From assembly GCF_012911565.1 (NCBI RefSeq), contig NZ_JAAMPU010000102.1, forward strand, positions 124,001 through 188,000: a DNA stretch of 64,000 nt, written 5' to 3'. Under the pieces are notes generated by a model. That model was not told the DNA's origin. It was given only the letters and a program-made list of their open reading frames with translations, and searched no databases. Within the stretch, counting starts at the first letter, position 1, and every line of letters starts with the position of its first letter. The stretch comes from Flavobacterium silvaticum (GTDB taxonomy: Bacteria > Bacteroidota > Bacteroidia > Flavobacteriales > Flavobacteriaceae). A program made the translations under genes and the position numbers. Positions 27,277 to 35,002 of the stretch are shown piece by piece.

Positions 27277-27301
27277 GAAATAAAAAGTAATTATAAAAGC
27301 C

Positions 27302-28369
27302 TCAATGGCCTTTTTTTGATTCAAGGCTCTTTTCCTTGATTTTCAAAGGGTTTTTTGAGAGTTCATCATATTCCTGGCGCGCGTGGAAAATGTCGATTGC
27401 TTCATAAACGGCAGCAGTAAACGATGAATGATCGGCGATTCCTTTACCCGCAATGTCAAAAGCGGTTCCGTGGTCTGGCGAAGTCCTGATTTTTTCAAGA
27501 CCTGCCGTATAATTGACGCCTTTTCCGAATGATAAGGTTTTGAACGGAATCAATCCCTGGTCGTGATACGTCGCGATTACTGCATCGAATTGTTCGTATT
27601 GCCCGCTTCCGAAGAATCCATCTGCCGGATAAGGCCCAAAAACCAAAGTCCCGGAATTGAATAATTTCGCAATGACAGGCTTAAGGATCACATCTTCCTC
27701 TTTTCCAATTACACCTCCGTCGCCAGCGTGTGGGTTCAATCCCAACACGGCAATTTTAGGTTTGTTGATTCGGAAATCACGCATCAGCGTTTTCTTTATG
27801 GTTTCGATTTTGGAAGTGACAAGGGCTTCAGTCAAGTGGGAAGCGACATCGTTCACCGGAACATGATCTGTCAGTAATCCGACGCGAAGATCATCGTTCA
27901 CCATCAGCATCAAAGCATTGCCATCAAGCTCTTTGTCGAGATAATCGGTATGTCCGGGAAACTTGAAATCGTCGGACTGGATATTGTACTTATTAATAGG
28001 AGCAGTCACCAAAACATCGATGCTTCCTTCCTTTAATGCAGAAACAGCGGTTGTAAAAGATTTCACAGCAAGTGCGCCAATAGCATTGTCATTCTCTCCG
28101 TATTTGATATCGACATGTTCGCGCCAGATGTTCAGGACGTTTATTTTGCCTTTGACCAGTTGGCTTAGGTTGTCGATTCCGTGAAGTGCCGATTCAGATT
28201 CGAACGATTTTTTAACGAAAGACAGTACTTTGGTATTGGCGAAAATGACCGGTGTGCAAAATTCGAGCATGCGTGAATCTTCGAACGTTTTCAGGACAAC
28301 TTCAGGTCCGATTCCGTTTAAGTCACCAATTGAAATACCTACGATTATATTTTCAGATTTACGGACCAT
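27302..28369 (-). CDS. pdxA: 4-hydroxythreonine-4-phosphate dehydrogenase
   Basis: 355 residues; oxidises 4-phosphohydroxy-L-threonine in pyridoxal phosphate synthesis. Start region IIVGISIGDLNGIGPEVVLK, metal His in VLGLNPHAGDGGVIG, and IATYHDQGLIPFKTL with RTSPDHGTAFDIAGKG are all family signatures. It is divergent from ribE with facing -7 boxes between them, and is separated from yceD by the yceD promoter. Confidence 0.96.
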   Translation of the reverse strand: MVRKSENIIVGISIGDLNGIGPEVVLKTFEDSRMLEFCTPVIFANTKVLSFVKKSFESESALHGIDNLSQLVKGKINVLNIWREHVDIKYGENDNAIGALAVKSFTTAVSALKEGSIDVLVTAPINKYNIQSDDFKFPGHTDYLDKELDGNALMLMVNDDLRVGLLTDHVPVNDVASHLTEALVTSKIETIKKTLMRDFRINKPKIAVLGLNPHAGDGGVIGKEEDVILKPVIAKLFNSGTLVFGPYPADGFFGSGQYEQFDAVIATYHDQGLIPFKTLSFGKGVNYTAGLEKIRTSPDHGTAFDIAGKGIADHSSFTAAVYEAIDIFHARQEYDELSKNPLKIKEKSLESKKGH

Positions 28370-28388
28370 GCCTCGCGTTATTTATTGC

Positions 28389-28409
28389 TAATTTTGAAAC
28401 GCAAATGTA
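28389..28409. promoter_or_regulatory. Facing -7 boxes of ribE (+) and pdxA (-)
   Basis: TAATTTTG at 28389-28396 on plus (25 bases before the ribE ATG) and TACATTTG on minus over 28402-28409 (33 bases before the pdxA ATG). The two boxes are only five bases apart, so the two polymerases would occupy overlapping DNA. Confidence 0.5.
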
Positions 28410-28420
28410 GCACAAAAAAC

Positions 28421-29011
28421 ATGTTTACAGGAATTATAGAAACTCAGGGGCGTGTGGCCTCTGTCGAAAGAGAAGGCGAGAACCTTAATATTACCGTTAG
28501 CGCAGATTTTGCGCACGAACTCAAAATTGACCAAAGCGTCTCGCACAATGGAATTTGCCTTACGGTAGTTGCCATTACAGATGATGCGTTCACGGTTACG
28601 GCAATTCACGAAACCATTACAAAAACCAATATCGGGAGTTGGAAGGAAGGCGACTATATTAACCTGGAACGTGGTCTTAAGTTAGGCGACAGACTTGACG
28701 GCCACATCGTTCAGGGCCATGTGGATCAGATTGGTTGGTGTGTTTCGCTTGAAGAGCAGAATGGTAGCTGGTTTTTCACTTTCGGATATGAAGCAGATTC
28801 AGGCAACATAACGATTGAAAAAGGCTCTATCACCGTAAATGGAGTAAGCCTGACCGTGGTCGATTCACATGCGGATCAATTCAGCGTTGCCATTATTCCA
28901 TATACGTACGAACACACGAATTTCCAGCACCTGATTTCCGGTTCATTCGTCAATCTCGAATTTGATGTCGTCGGGAAATATGTCGCCAGGCTCCACGCGC
29001 TGAGGCAATAA
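28421..29011 (+). CDS. ribE: Riboflavin synthase, alpha subunit
   Basis: 196 residues from MFTGIIETQGRV (28421). It dismutates two 6,7-dimethyl-8-ribityllumazine to riboflavin. Two lumazine-binding repeats are visible: VSHNGICLTVVAITDDAFTV in the first and GSITVNGVSLTVVDSHADQF in the second, with GHIVQGHVDQIG between. The open frame reaches back to 28385 but the ribE -7 box lies there. Followed by a strong terminator. Confidence 0.96.
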   Translation: MFTGIIETQGRVASVEREGENLNITVSADFAHELKIDQSVSHNGICLTVVAITDDAFTVTAIHETITKTNIGSWKEGDYINLERGLKLGDRLDGHIVQGHVDQIGWCVSLEEQNGSWFFTFGYEADSGNITIEKGSITVNGVSLTVVDSHADQFSVAIIPYTYEHTNFQHLISGSFVNLEFDVVGKYVARLHALRQ

Positions 29012-29012
29012 A

Positions 29013-29046
29013 CAAAAAAGCCGGGATTAATTCCTGGCTTTTTTTA
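29013..29046 (+). terminator. Terminator after ribE, overlapping the stop of the next gene
   Basis: Stem AAGCCGGGA/TTCCTGGCTT with T-run. On the minus strand the same bases encode the last residues (KKARN) and the stop of the PID-CTERM-like protein. Confidence 0.8.
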
Positions 29047-29263
29047 TACTGTTCTGATATGTTTTGTAGAGTCCGAAAAGAACGGCTGTGAGAAACAGCA
29101 CCCAAATTCCTCCGTCCAGCGGAAGTCCCGGCGGCGGCGGCGGTGTCGGCGGCGGCGGCGGATCGAATACGGCCGGAGAATTCTTAGCCATGCCTATGCT
29201 TACGCAAAGAAGGGCAACCACAGCAATACCAATAGCTAAGAATGTTTTTGGGACAAATTTCAT
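29027..29263 (-). CDS. Small PID-CTERM-like membrane protein
   Basis: 78 residues: signal peptide/helix (FLAIGIAVVALLCVSIG), a proline tract (two runs of five P), then GLPLDGGIWVLF, a hydrophobic segment and a basic tail (NSIKKARN). This tripartite end matches the PID-CTERM sorting signal of Bacteroidota, thought to be handled by an exosortase-type system, here with PLD in place of PID. No exosortase gene is in the window. Its stop lies inside the ribE terminator hairpin. Confidence 0.7.
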   Translation of the reverse strand: MKFVPKTFLAIGIAVVALLCVSIGMAKNSPAVFDPPPPPTPPPPPGLPLDGGIWVLFLTAVLFGLYKTYQNSIKKARN

Positions 29264-29597
29264 AGGCCGTAAAAGTATATAAAAAATTTAGTTGGCAAAA
29301 TTTTTCGGCAAATAAATTACTTTTTTAAAGAATATCCAAGGAGATTCTATAAATGACGAAAATTACCGTCCATCAGCCAATTAGCAAAATGTTTCTGGTA
29401 ATTCCGCTGCGAATTTACAACTTCAATTGGATAATCGCACTCTTTCTTTTTTATCTAAACGTAAAATGTTTCGGTTTGGTTTCGTTTGTTTTGGCTTCTT
29501 TTTTAAATTTTAACTTCCTCTCGCGATAAATTTAACTATATCGGTTCAAACAATTGCTGTGGTTTCCCGTACATTTTACGAACTAATTCCCGCTCCC
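29264..29597. other. AT-rich intergenic region upstream of the radical SAM gene
   Basis: About 330 bases with no supported gene. A 58-codon ORF (29353-29529, plus) with one hydrophobic stretch and an AAGGAG upstream exists but is not supported by anything else. No clear TAnnTTTG box was found directly before 29598. Confidence 0.5.
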
Positions 29598-30851
29598 ATG
29601 TCTGACCGTATCCGTGAAAAACTGAGCATCCTTGCCGATGCCGCCAAATATGATGTTTCCTGCTCTTCCAGCGGTGGCAATCGCAAAAATACCGACAAAG
29701 GCCTCGGTGATTCTTCAAATGGAATCTGCCATACCTACACAGAAGATGGCCGGTGTGTTTCCCTGCTGAAAATCCTTCTCACCAATCATTGCATTTACGA
29801 TTGCGCGTTTTGCGTTTCCAGGCGAAGTAACGATGTGCAACGTGCCGCATTCACCGTTGAAGAAGCCGTAGACCTGACCATGGGTTTCTACAGGCGCAAC
29901 TATATTGAAGGATTATTCCTCAGTTCCGGGATTTTCAAGGATGCCGATTTTACAATGGAACGATTGGTCCGCATTGTCAAAAAACTGCGATTGGAACACA
30001 AATTCAACGGATACATCCATTTAAAAACCATTCCTGGCGCAAGTCCTGAATTATTGACCGAAGCCGGTTTGTACGCCGACCGTATGAGCATCAACCTCGA
30101 AATGCCCACCGAAGCCGGATTGAAATTATTAGCTCCCGAAAAATCCCATGAAGAGGTCAAAAAGCCACTCGGGTTTATCCAGAACAGCATTGTTCAATAT
30201 AAGGATGAAAGCAAAATCATCAAACGCGCCCCGAAGTTCGTTCCGGCAGGCCAAAGTACACAAATGGTGATTGGCGCCACGCCCGAATCGGATATGGAAA
30301 TCATGTACAGCGCCAACCAATATTATAAGGACTTCGATTTGAAGCGCGTCTATTATTCCGGTTATATACCTATTAGTTATGATACCCGAATGCCCGTTAT
30401 TGGCAGCCAACCGCCGTTACTCCGTGAAAACAGGTTATACCAGACCGATTGGCTTATGCGTTTTTACGGTTTCGATGTAAAAGAAATCCTCAATTTATCG
30501 AATCCGAACCTCGATGTCGATATCGACCCTAAATTATCCTGGGCATTGAGAAACATAGAACATTTTCCGGTCGATGTGAATACGGCAGATTATAAAATGC
30601 TTTTAAGAATTCCGGGTGTTGGTGTCGGATCTGCCAAGAAAATCTGGCAGGCGAGAAAGTTCGGAAGACTTCGCTCAGACCAACTCAGGAAGATGGGAAT
30701 CGCATGGAATCGGGCCAAGCATTTTATCAGATGTGCCGATAGCGTTATGATGCTCAACGACCCGAATCCGTTCCAGATCAAAAACGATATCCTTTCCCAA
30801 GGCGACAGTAAATACACCAAAGTCGCCCAGAATCAATTGGCACTTTTTTAA
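29598..30851 (+). CDS. Putative DNA modification/repair radical SAM protein
   Basis: 417 residues from MSDRIREKLSILADAAKYDV (29598). The radical SAM cluster motif is CIYDCAFC (CxxxCxxC) near residue 72. A helix-hairpin-helix segment, LRIPGVGVGSAKKIWQARKF, lies near the C-terminus, which suggests DNA binding. This matches the TIGR03916-type family whose partner is always the gene that follows. The next gene overlaps by one base (TAATG), as expected for a two-protein system. The reaction is unknown. An upstream in-frame start at 29559 exists but the family start is internal. Confidence 0.9.
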   Translation: MSDRIREKLSILADAAKYDVSCSSSGGNRKNTDKGLGDSSNGICHTYTEDGRCVSLLKILLTNHCIYDCAFCVSRRSNDVQRAAFTVEEAVDLTMGFYRRNYIEGLFLSSGIFKDADFTMERLVRIVKKLRLEHKFNGYIHLKTIPGASPELLTEAGLYADRMSINLEMPTEAGLKLLAPEKSHEEVKKPLGFIQNSIVQYKDESKIIKRAPKFVPAGQSTQMVIGATPESDMEIMYSANQYYKDFDLKRVYYSGYIPISYDTRMPVIGSQPPLLRENRLYQTDWLMRFYGFDVKEILNLSNPNLDVDIDPKLSWALRNIEHFPVDVNTADYKMLLRIPGVGVGSAKKIWQARKFGRLRSDQLRKMGIAWNRAKHFIRCADSVMMLNDPNPFQIKNDILSQGDSKYTKVAQNQLALF

Positions 30852-31627
30852 TGAATGCATTTGTTTTTGACGGCACATTCGAAGGTTTGCTGACTTCGAT
30901 ATTTGAGACTTATGAATTCAAGGTGAAAGATGTGCGATTGTTCGATAATTTGCGGTATCAGCCGGGTTTGATAGATGAAACTCATGAAGTTATTTCAGAT
31001 AAAGCCAAATCTGACCGTGTCTGGAAAGCATTTGTGAAAAAAATCGGAAAACAGAAAGCCCAGAATGCCTACACCGTTTTTCTATCGGAAGACGCAGAAG
31101 CGTTCCAGCATATTTTCGATTTCATCAGATATGTTTTTGATAGTGGAGAAGGTGCCGAATCCAACTTTGGAAATCCATCTGTGATCGCCATCCATAAATG
31201 GGAGAGAAGCGTGAGCCGTGAACGCCATCGGATGAAAGCTTTCATTCGTTTTGAACAGATGGCGGACGGTATTTATTATGCGCCCATCGAACCAGATTTC
31301 AATGTGCTTCCGCTTATTGCCGGCTTTTTCAAGAACCGATATGCCGATCAGCAATGGATCATTTACGACACCAAACGCAAATACGGGTTGTTTTACGATT
31401 TGGAAAATGTGACTGAAATTGCGTTTGATTTTGCCGAGAACATCGAATCAGGCACGACTCCGTATCTGTCAAAAAACCTGCTTGACGACAAACAGGAATT
31501 ATACGGACTGTTGTGGAACGATTACTTTCGCAATACGAATATTCCGGCCCGGAAAAACATGAAACTGCACTTGCGTCATGTTCCCAAACGCTATTGGAAA
31601 TACCTGACCGAGAAGAAGCACAATTAG
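30851..31627 (+). CDS. TIGR03915/DUF4130 family putative DNA-metabolism protein
   Basis: 258 residues; partner of the preceding radical SAM protein. The DUF4130 signature region reads SVSRERHRMKAFIRFEQ then YYAPIEPDFNVLPLIAGFF and RYADQQWIIYDTKRKYG. The N-terminus NAFVFDGTFEGLLTSIFETY is typical. No signal peptide. The two genes overlap by one base and end at a terminator shared with rplY. In other bacteria this domain can be fused to a uracil-DNA-glycosylase-like domain; no such fusion here. Confidence 0.88.
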   Translation: MNAFVFDGTFEGLLTSIFETYEFKVKDVRLFDNLRYQPGLIDETHEVISDKAKSDRVWKAFVKKIGKQKAQNAYTVFLSEDAEAFQHIFDFIRYVFDSGEGAESNFGNPSVIAIHKWERSVSRERHRMKAFIRFEQMADGIYYAPIEPDFNVLPLIAGFFKNRYADQQWIIYDTKRKYGLFYDLENVTEIAFDFAENIESGTTPYLSKNLLDDKQELYGLLWNDYFRNTNIPARKNMKLHLRHVPKRYWKYLTEKKHN

Positions 31628-31711
31628 GGTTAAAACAGGCGGATTTTTTTAGTTGAAAAGTTCAGGTATCAAAAAGATGTTTGGAATTTCTTCATGATGG
31701 AACAGAAAAAC

Positions 31712-31739
31712 AAAAAAGCCCCGCACATGCGGGGCTTTT
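31712..31739. terminator. Bidirectional terminator between the DUF4130 gene and rplY
   Basis: Perfect stem AAAAGCCCCGC/GCGGGGCTTTT with loop ACAT. Confidence 0.8.
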
Positions 31740-31807
31740 CGTGAAAATATAATTGGCAATCGTCCTTCGCCCAAAGTCATGCGACATTCGGCTTTTGGAC
31801 AGTTGAC

Positions 31808-32416
31808 TTATTTTTTCTTTCCTTTTGCAGGAGCTTTTGCAGCTTTTGCAGCTTCCTGTGCCGCTTTCATTGCCGCACGTGAAATACGTACCTGAGCTAC
31901 AACCGTGTTGTCCGGGTGCATCAGTTTGTATTTGTCTGCTACCAGTTTGGTAACATACAATTTGTTACCCATTTCAAGGCCGGAGATATCAGCGTTGACG
32001 AAATCCGGAAGATCGGCAGGAAGTGCTTTCACTTTCAGTTTACGTGTGTTCAGACGCAATACACCACCACCAAGTACACCTGGAGATGTTCCGGTAACTT
32101 TTACAGGAACTTCCATAGTGATCTCTTTCTTGTCGTTCAACTGGAAAAAGTCAATGTGAAGGATTCTGTCCGTGATTGGGTGAACCTGGATATCCTGAAG
32201 GATAGCGTTGATTGTTTTTCCACCAAGGTCAATCACAACTGTGTGTGCGTTTGGCGTGTAAACCAGGTTTTTGAATGACTTTTCTTCTGCAGAGAAGTGC
32301 ACTGGTTTGTCGCCGCCGTATACTACGCACGGAACCATTCCAGCATCACGTAGCGACTTGGTTGCAGCCTTGCCTACGTTTTCTCTTTCAGATCCTTTAA
32401 TCGTAATCGATTTCAT
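31808..32416 (-). CDS. rplY: 50S ribosomal protein L25/general stress protein Ctc
   Basis: 202-residue long form of L25 (Ctc), which binds 5S rRNA. N-terminal [20 protein letters not shown] with [16 protein letters not shown], middle [19 protein letters not shown], and a Lys/Ala-rich C-terminal tail. It is 27 bases downstream of prs on the same strand; that pairing is common in bacteria. Confidence 0.95.
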   Translation of the reverse strand: MKSITIKGSERENVGKAATKSLRDAGMVPCVVYGGDKPVHFSAEEKSFKNLVYTPNAHTVVIDLGGKTINAILQDIQVHPITDRILHIDFFQLNDKKEITMEVPVKVTGTSPGVLGGGVLRLNTRKLKVKALPADLPDFVNADISGLEMGNKLYVTKLVADKYKLMHPDNTVVAQVRISRAAMKAAQEAAKAAKAPAKGKKK

Positions 32417-32443
32417 GATAAAAAATTATAGTTAATAAAAAAT

Positions 32444-33385
32444 TTACATAACAAATTTACCGCTGATGGACTTGTTTTCCTGAACCATCTTCATTACATC
32501 GGCAAATAATGGTGCGCAGCTTACCACGCGGATTTTTGATGATTCCTGTTTTAACGGAATCGAATCGGTCACGATGAGTTCGGTCAATTTCGAATCTTCG
32601 ATCTTTTTATAGGCGCCACCCGAAAGAATGGCATGGGTACAAATCGCGCGGACGCTCAACGCACCTTTTTCAATCATCAGGTCGGCAGCTTTTGCCAATG
32701 TCCCTCCGGTATCGATCATGTCGTCTACCAGAATCACGTTGCGCCCTTTTACTTCACCAATGAGTTCCATATACTCAATATGATTGGCGGCTTTGCGCTG
32801 CTTGTAACAGATAACCACGTCGCTTTCGAGGAATTTCGAATAGGCATAAGCCCGTTTCGATCCGCCCATGTCCGGCGATGCGATGGTCAGGTTTTCGAGG
32901 TTCAGGCTTCTTACATAAGGCAGGAAGATAGTCGATGCGAATAAATGATCGACCGGTTTCTCGAAAAATCCCTGGATCTGGTCTGCGTGCAAATCCATGG
33001 TCATAATACGTGTGGCTCCGGCGGCCTCGAGCAACTTGGCTACGAGTTTGGCTCCAATCGGAACACGCGGTTTATCTTTCCTGTCCTGACGCGCCCAGCC
33101 GAAATACGGGATTACGGCTGTGATATGGCGTGCCGACGCGCGTTTTGCAGCGTCGATCATCAGCAACAGTTCCATTAGGTTGTCCGAACTTGGAAAAGTG
33201 GAACAGACCAGGAACACGCGTATGCCACGGATAGATTCTTCAAACGACGGCTGGAACTCTCCGTCGCTGTATTCAGAGAACGTCACTTTTCCCATGGGAA
33301 TGCCGTATGCATCGGCAATCTTCTGGGCTAAATAAGAACTGTTCGTACTGGAAAAAATCTTCGCTTCCGGCTCGTTGTACGACAT
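32444..33385 (-). CDS. prs: Ribose-phosphate pyrophosphokinase
   Basis: 313 residues; makes PRPP from ribose 5-phosphate and ATP. Motifs: YSDGEFQPSFEESIRG (flexible loop side), YFGWARQDRKDKPRVPIGAK, MDLHADQIQGFF and the PRPP loop LVDDMIDTGGTLAKAADLM. The first residues are MSYNEPEAKIFSSTNSSYLA. A -7 box TAAATTTG (33439-33446 minus) lies upstream. Confidence 0.97.
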   Translation of the reverse strand: MSYNEPEAKIFSSTNSSYLAQKIADAYGIPMGKVTFSEYSDGEFQPSFEESIRGIRVFLVCSTFPSSDNLMELLLMIDAAKRASARHITAVIPYFGWARQDRKDKPRVPIGAKLVAKLLEAAGATRIMTMDLHADQIQGFFEKPVDHLFASTIFLPYVRSLNLENLTIASPDMGGSKRAYAYSKFLESDVVICYKQRKAANHIEYMELIGEVKGRNVILVDDMIDTGGTLAKAADLMIEKGALSVRAICTHAILSGGAYKKIEDSKLTELIVTDSIPLKQESSKIRVVSCAPLFADVMKMVQENKSISGKFVM

Positions 33386-33438
33386 CTTTTAATGTGTTGT
33401 AAAGTAGTTAGTTGTGTGCTCGTTTATAAAACGAGGTG

Positions 33439-33446
33439 CAAATTTA
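33439..33446 (-). promoter_or_regulatory. prs -7 box TAAATTTG
   Basis: Perfect TAnnTTTG on the minus strand, about 53 bases before the prs ATG. Confidence 0.45.
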
Positions 33447-33487
33447 GGAATTAAATCCAATGCGGAAAGTTTATTTTGAAGTAATTT

Positions 33488-33519
33488 TTGGTTTTGATTC
33501 AGAATTATTTTTACATTTG
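33488..33519 (+). promoter_or_regulatory. tRNA-Leu promoter
   Basis: TTG (33488-33490) and TACATTTG (33512-33519) with a 21-base spacer, a full consensus promoter 34 bases before the tRNA. Confidence 0.65.
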
Positions 33520-33553
33520 CAGCCTGTTACAACGCTCGCGATGTAGCAAAAAT

Positions 33554-33633
33554 GCCCGGGTGGCGGAATTGGTAGACGCGCTGGTCTCAAACACCTGTGG
33601 GAAACCGTGCCGGTTCGAGCCCGGCCCCGGGTA
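33554..33633 (+). tRNA. tRNA-Leu (anticodon CAA)
   Basis: 80 bases without encoded CCA. Acceptor GCCCGGG pairs with CCCGGGT (one G-T pair), the D arm has GGCGGAATTGGTAGACGC, the anticodon loop reads CTCAAAC, and the T arm is GCCGG-TTCGAGC-CCGGC. The long variable arm fits a class II tRNA-Leu. The anticodon stem has a T-T mismatch at its second pair (CTGGT/ACCTG). Confidence 0.93.
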
Positions 33634-33711
33634 CAAAAGTCTCTTCGGAAGAAGGGACTTTTTAGTTTAGGGGCGGCTCACACTTTTTTGTGAGAGCCCG
33701 GCCCCGGGTAC
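33617..33711 (+). repeat. 18-bp direct repeat of the tRNA-Leu 3' end
   Basis: GAGCCCGGCCCCGGGTAC occurs at 33617-33634 (inside the tRNA) and again at 33694-33711, 77 bases downstream. Each copy is followed by a terminator of the same design. Confidence 0.9.
33638..33664 (+). terminator. tRNA-Leu terminator 1
   Basis: Stem AGTCTCTTC/GAAGGGACT with loop GGAA and a T-run. Confidence 0.8.
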
Positions 33712-33715
33712 TGAA

Positions 33716-33744
33716 AGCTCCTTCAATCTGAAGGGGCTTTTTTA
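33716..33744 (+). terminator. Terminator 2 after the tRNA 3'-end duplicate
   Basis: Stem AGCTCCTTC/GAAGGGGCT and a T-run; same layout as terminator 1, following the second 18-bp copy. Confidence 0.8.
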
Positions 33745-33757
33745 TTTATCACTGTCA

Positions 33758-34978
33758 TCAGATTCTCTCGACCTGCAACACCAACCGCTGATATTTCTTT
33801 CCCAAAGAAAACAACTGCTCGGCTAAAATCAGCACTACAACAGGTAACCAGGACAATTCGGCCAGATTCAATTTGTATAAAAAGTAGTTCGATATCAGGA
33901 TGATGCGTGCGTATTCCAGATAATAAACCCAGCGTCTTTGTTCAAGCAAGGCGCCGCAATTAATAAGTGTGATGAGTATCAACAGCACGGCCAGCCATTT
34001 GTCTTCAATCGATAATATATTGAAGAAATAAGTCACCACACTCAGTACGAGAGTGCACAAACCCAATTGCAGATACAGGTAATTCCGGAATTTAAGACGG
34101 TGCCTGCATCGCGGCCTTTCCTGCAAAAAACGTTTTTCCAACAACGGCCTGATGTCCTGGTCCATGGCTGCCGGACTTCCGAAGACAGCTTTCCATCGAT
34201 TGGAAAAACCTTTTGATCGTTTCCAGAGTTCATAGATTTCAAAGTAATAATGGAAATGCTGCCATAAAAAACTGTGGCTTTTCAGCGGATGTGTCAATCC
34301 GTAATTCGGTTGTTCTTCTTCCTGTTGGTAAGTTCCGAAAAGCCGATCCCAAAAAGTGAACATATCGCCGTAATTCTTGTCGAGGTATTTTTCATCAGAA
34401 GCGTGATGTACGCCATGGACCGAAGGTGTCACAAAAACATATTCGAGCCATTTTACCCGTTTTGCCATCTGCGTATGCGTAAAAAAAGAATACGCTCCGT
34501 GGACCAGCAACATGGTGATTACCATATTCGGATGAAAGCCCAAAAACGGCAATATGCACCAAAATCCGGTCCTGATGATGGCCTGGAATGTAGTGATGCG
34601 TGCCGCCGCCGTCAGGTTGAATTCCTCGCTGTGATGGTGTACGATGTGGGCCGCCCAGAAAAAATTCACTTCATGGCCAAGCCGGTGATACCAATACCAG
34701 ACAAAATCGGTCGCCAGGATCAGCGCTATCCAAACCGCAACATTCTGGGATATATCGAACAGCCGATAGTTGTTGTAAATCGAATAGTACAACTGATAGA
34801 AACTTGCCGAAATAAAAAGGTTGATGAGCCTTTCCGCAATCCCGATGCTGATATTGGAAACCGAGCTTTCATATTTAAAAAGCCCGGTTCTCTTCCTGAT
34901 CTGCGCAAGCCGGAATTCAATGTATACAAAGAGGAAAAACGCAGGCATCGCAAACGCCAGGAAATGGATATGTTCCAT
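33758..34978 (-). CDS. Fatty acid hydroxylase/sterol desaturase family membrane protein
   Basis: 406 residues. The diiron histidine motifs are HRLGHEVNFFWAAHIVHHHS near residue 97 and HGVHHASDEKYLDKNYG with DRLFGTYQ near 195-225. Three or four helices precede and flank these, and a further hydrophobic C-terminal region (about 300-395) is longer than in the smallest members. The substrate (lipid, sterol-like or carotenoid) cannot be told. It lies between the tRNA-Leu region and gdh on the minus strand, 24 bases after gdh. Confidence 0.85.
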   Translation of the reverse strand: MEHIHFLAFAMPAFFLFVYIEFRLAQIRKRTGLFKYESSVSNISIGIAERLINLFISASFYQLYYSIYNNYRLFDISQNVAVWIALILATDFVWYWYHRLGHEVNFFWAAHIVHHHSEEFNLTAAARITTFQAIIRTGFWCILPFLGFHPNMVITMLLVHGAYSFFTHTQMAKRVKWLEYVFVTPSVHGVHHASDEKYLDKNYGDMFTFWDRLFGTYQQEEEQPNYGLTHPLKSHSFLWQHFHYYFEIYELWKRSKGFSNRWKAVFGSPAAMDQDIRPLLEKRFLQERPRCRHRLKFRNYLYLQLGLCTLVLSVVTYFFNILSIEDKWLAVLLILITLINCGALLEQRRWVYYLEYARIILISNYFLYKLNLAELSWLPVVVLILAEQLFSLGKKYQRLVLQVERI

Positions 34979-35002
34979 GTGTTTTCATTTGAGATTTGAG
35001 AT

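Noticed and set aside
29353..29529. 58-codon ORF with an AAGGAG upstream and one hydrophobic segment
   Set aside because: AT-rich composition gives such ORFs by chance, Shine-Dalgarno sites are not typical here, and nothing else supports it.
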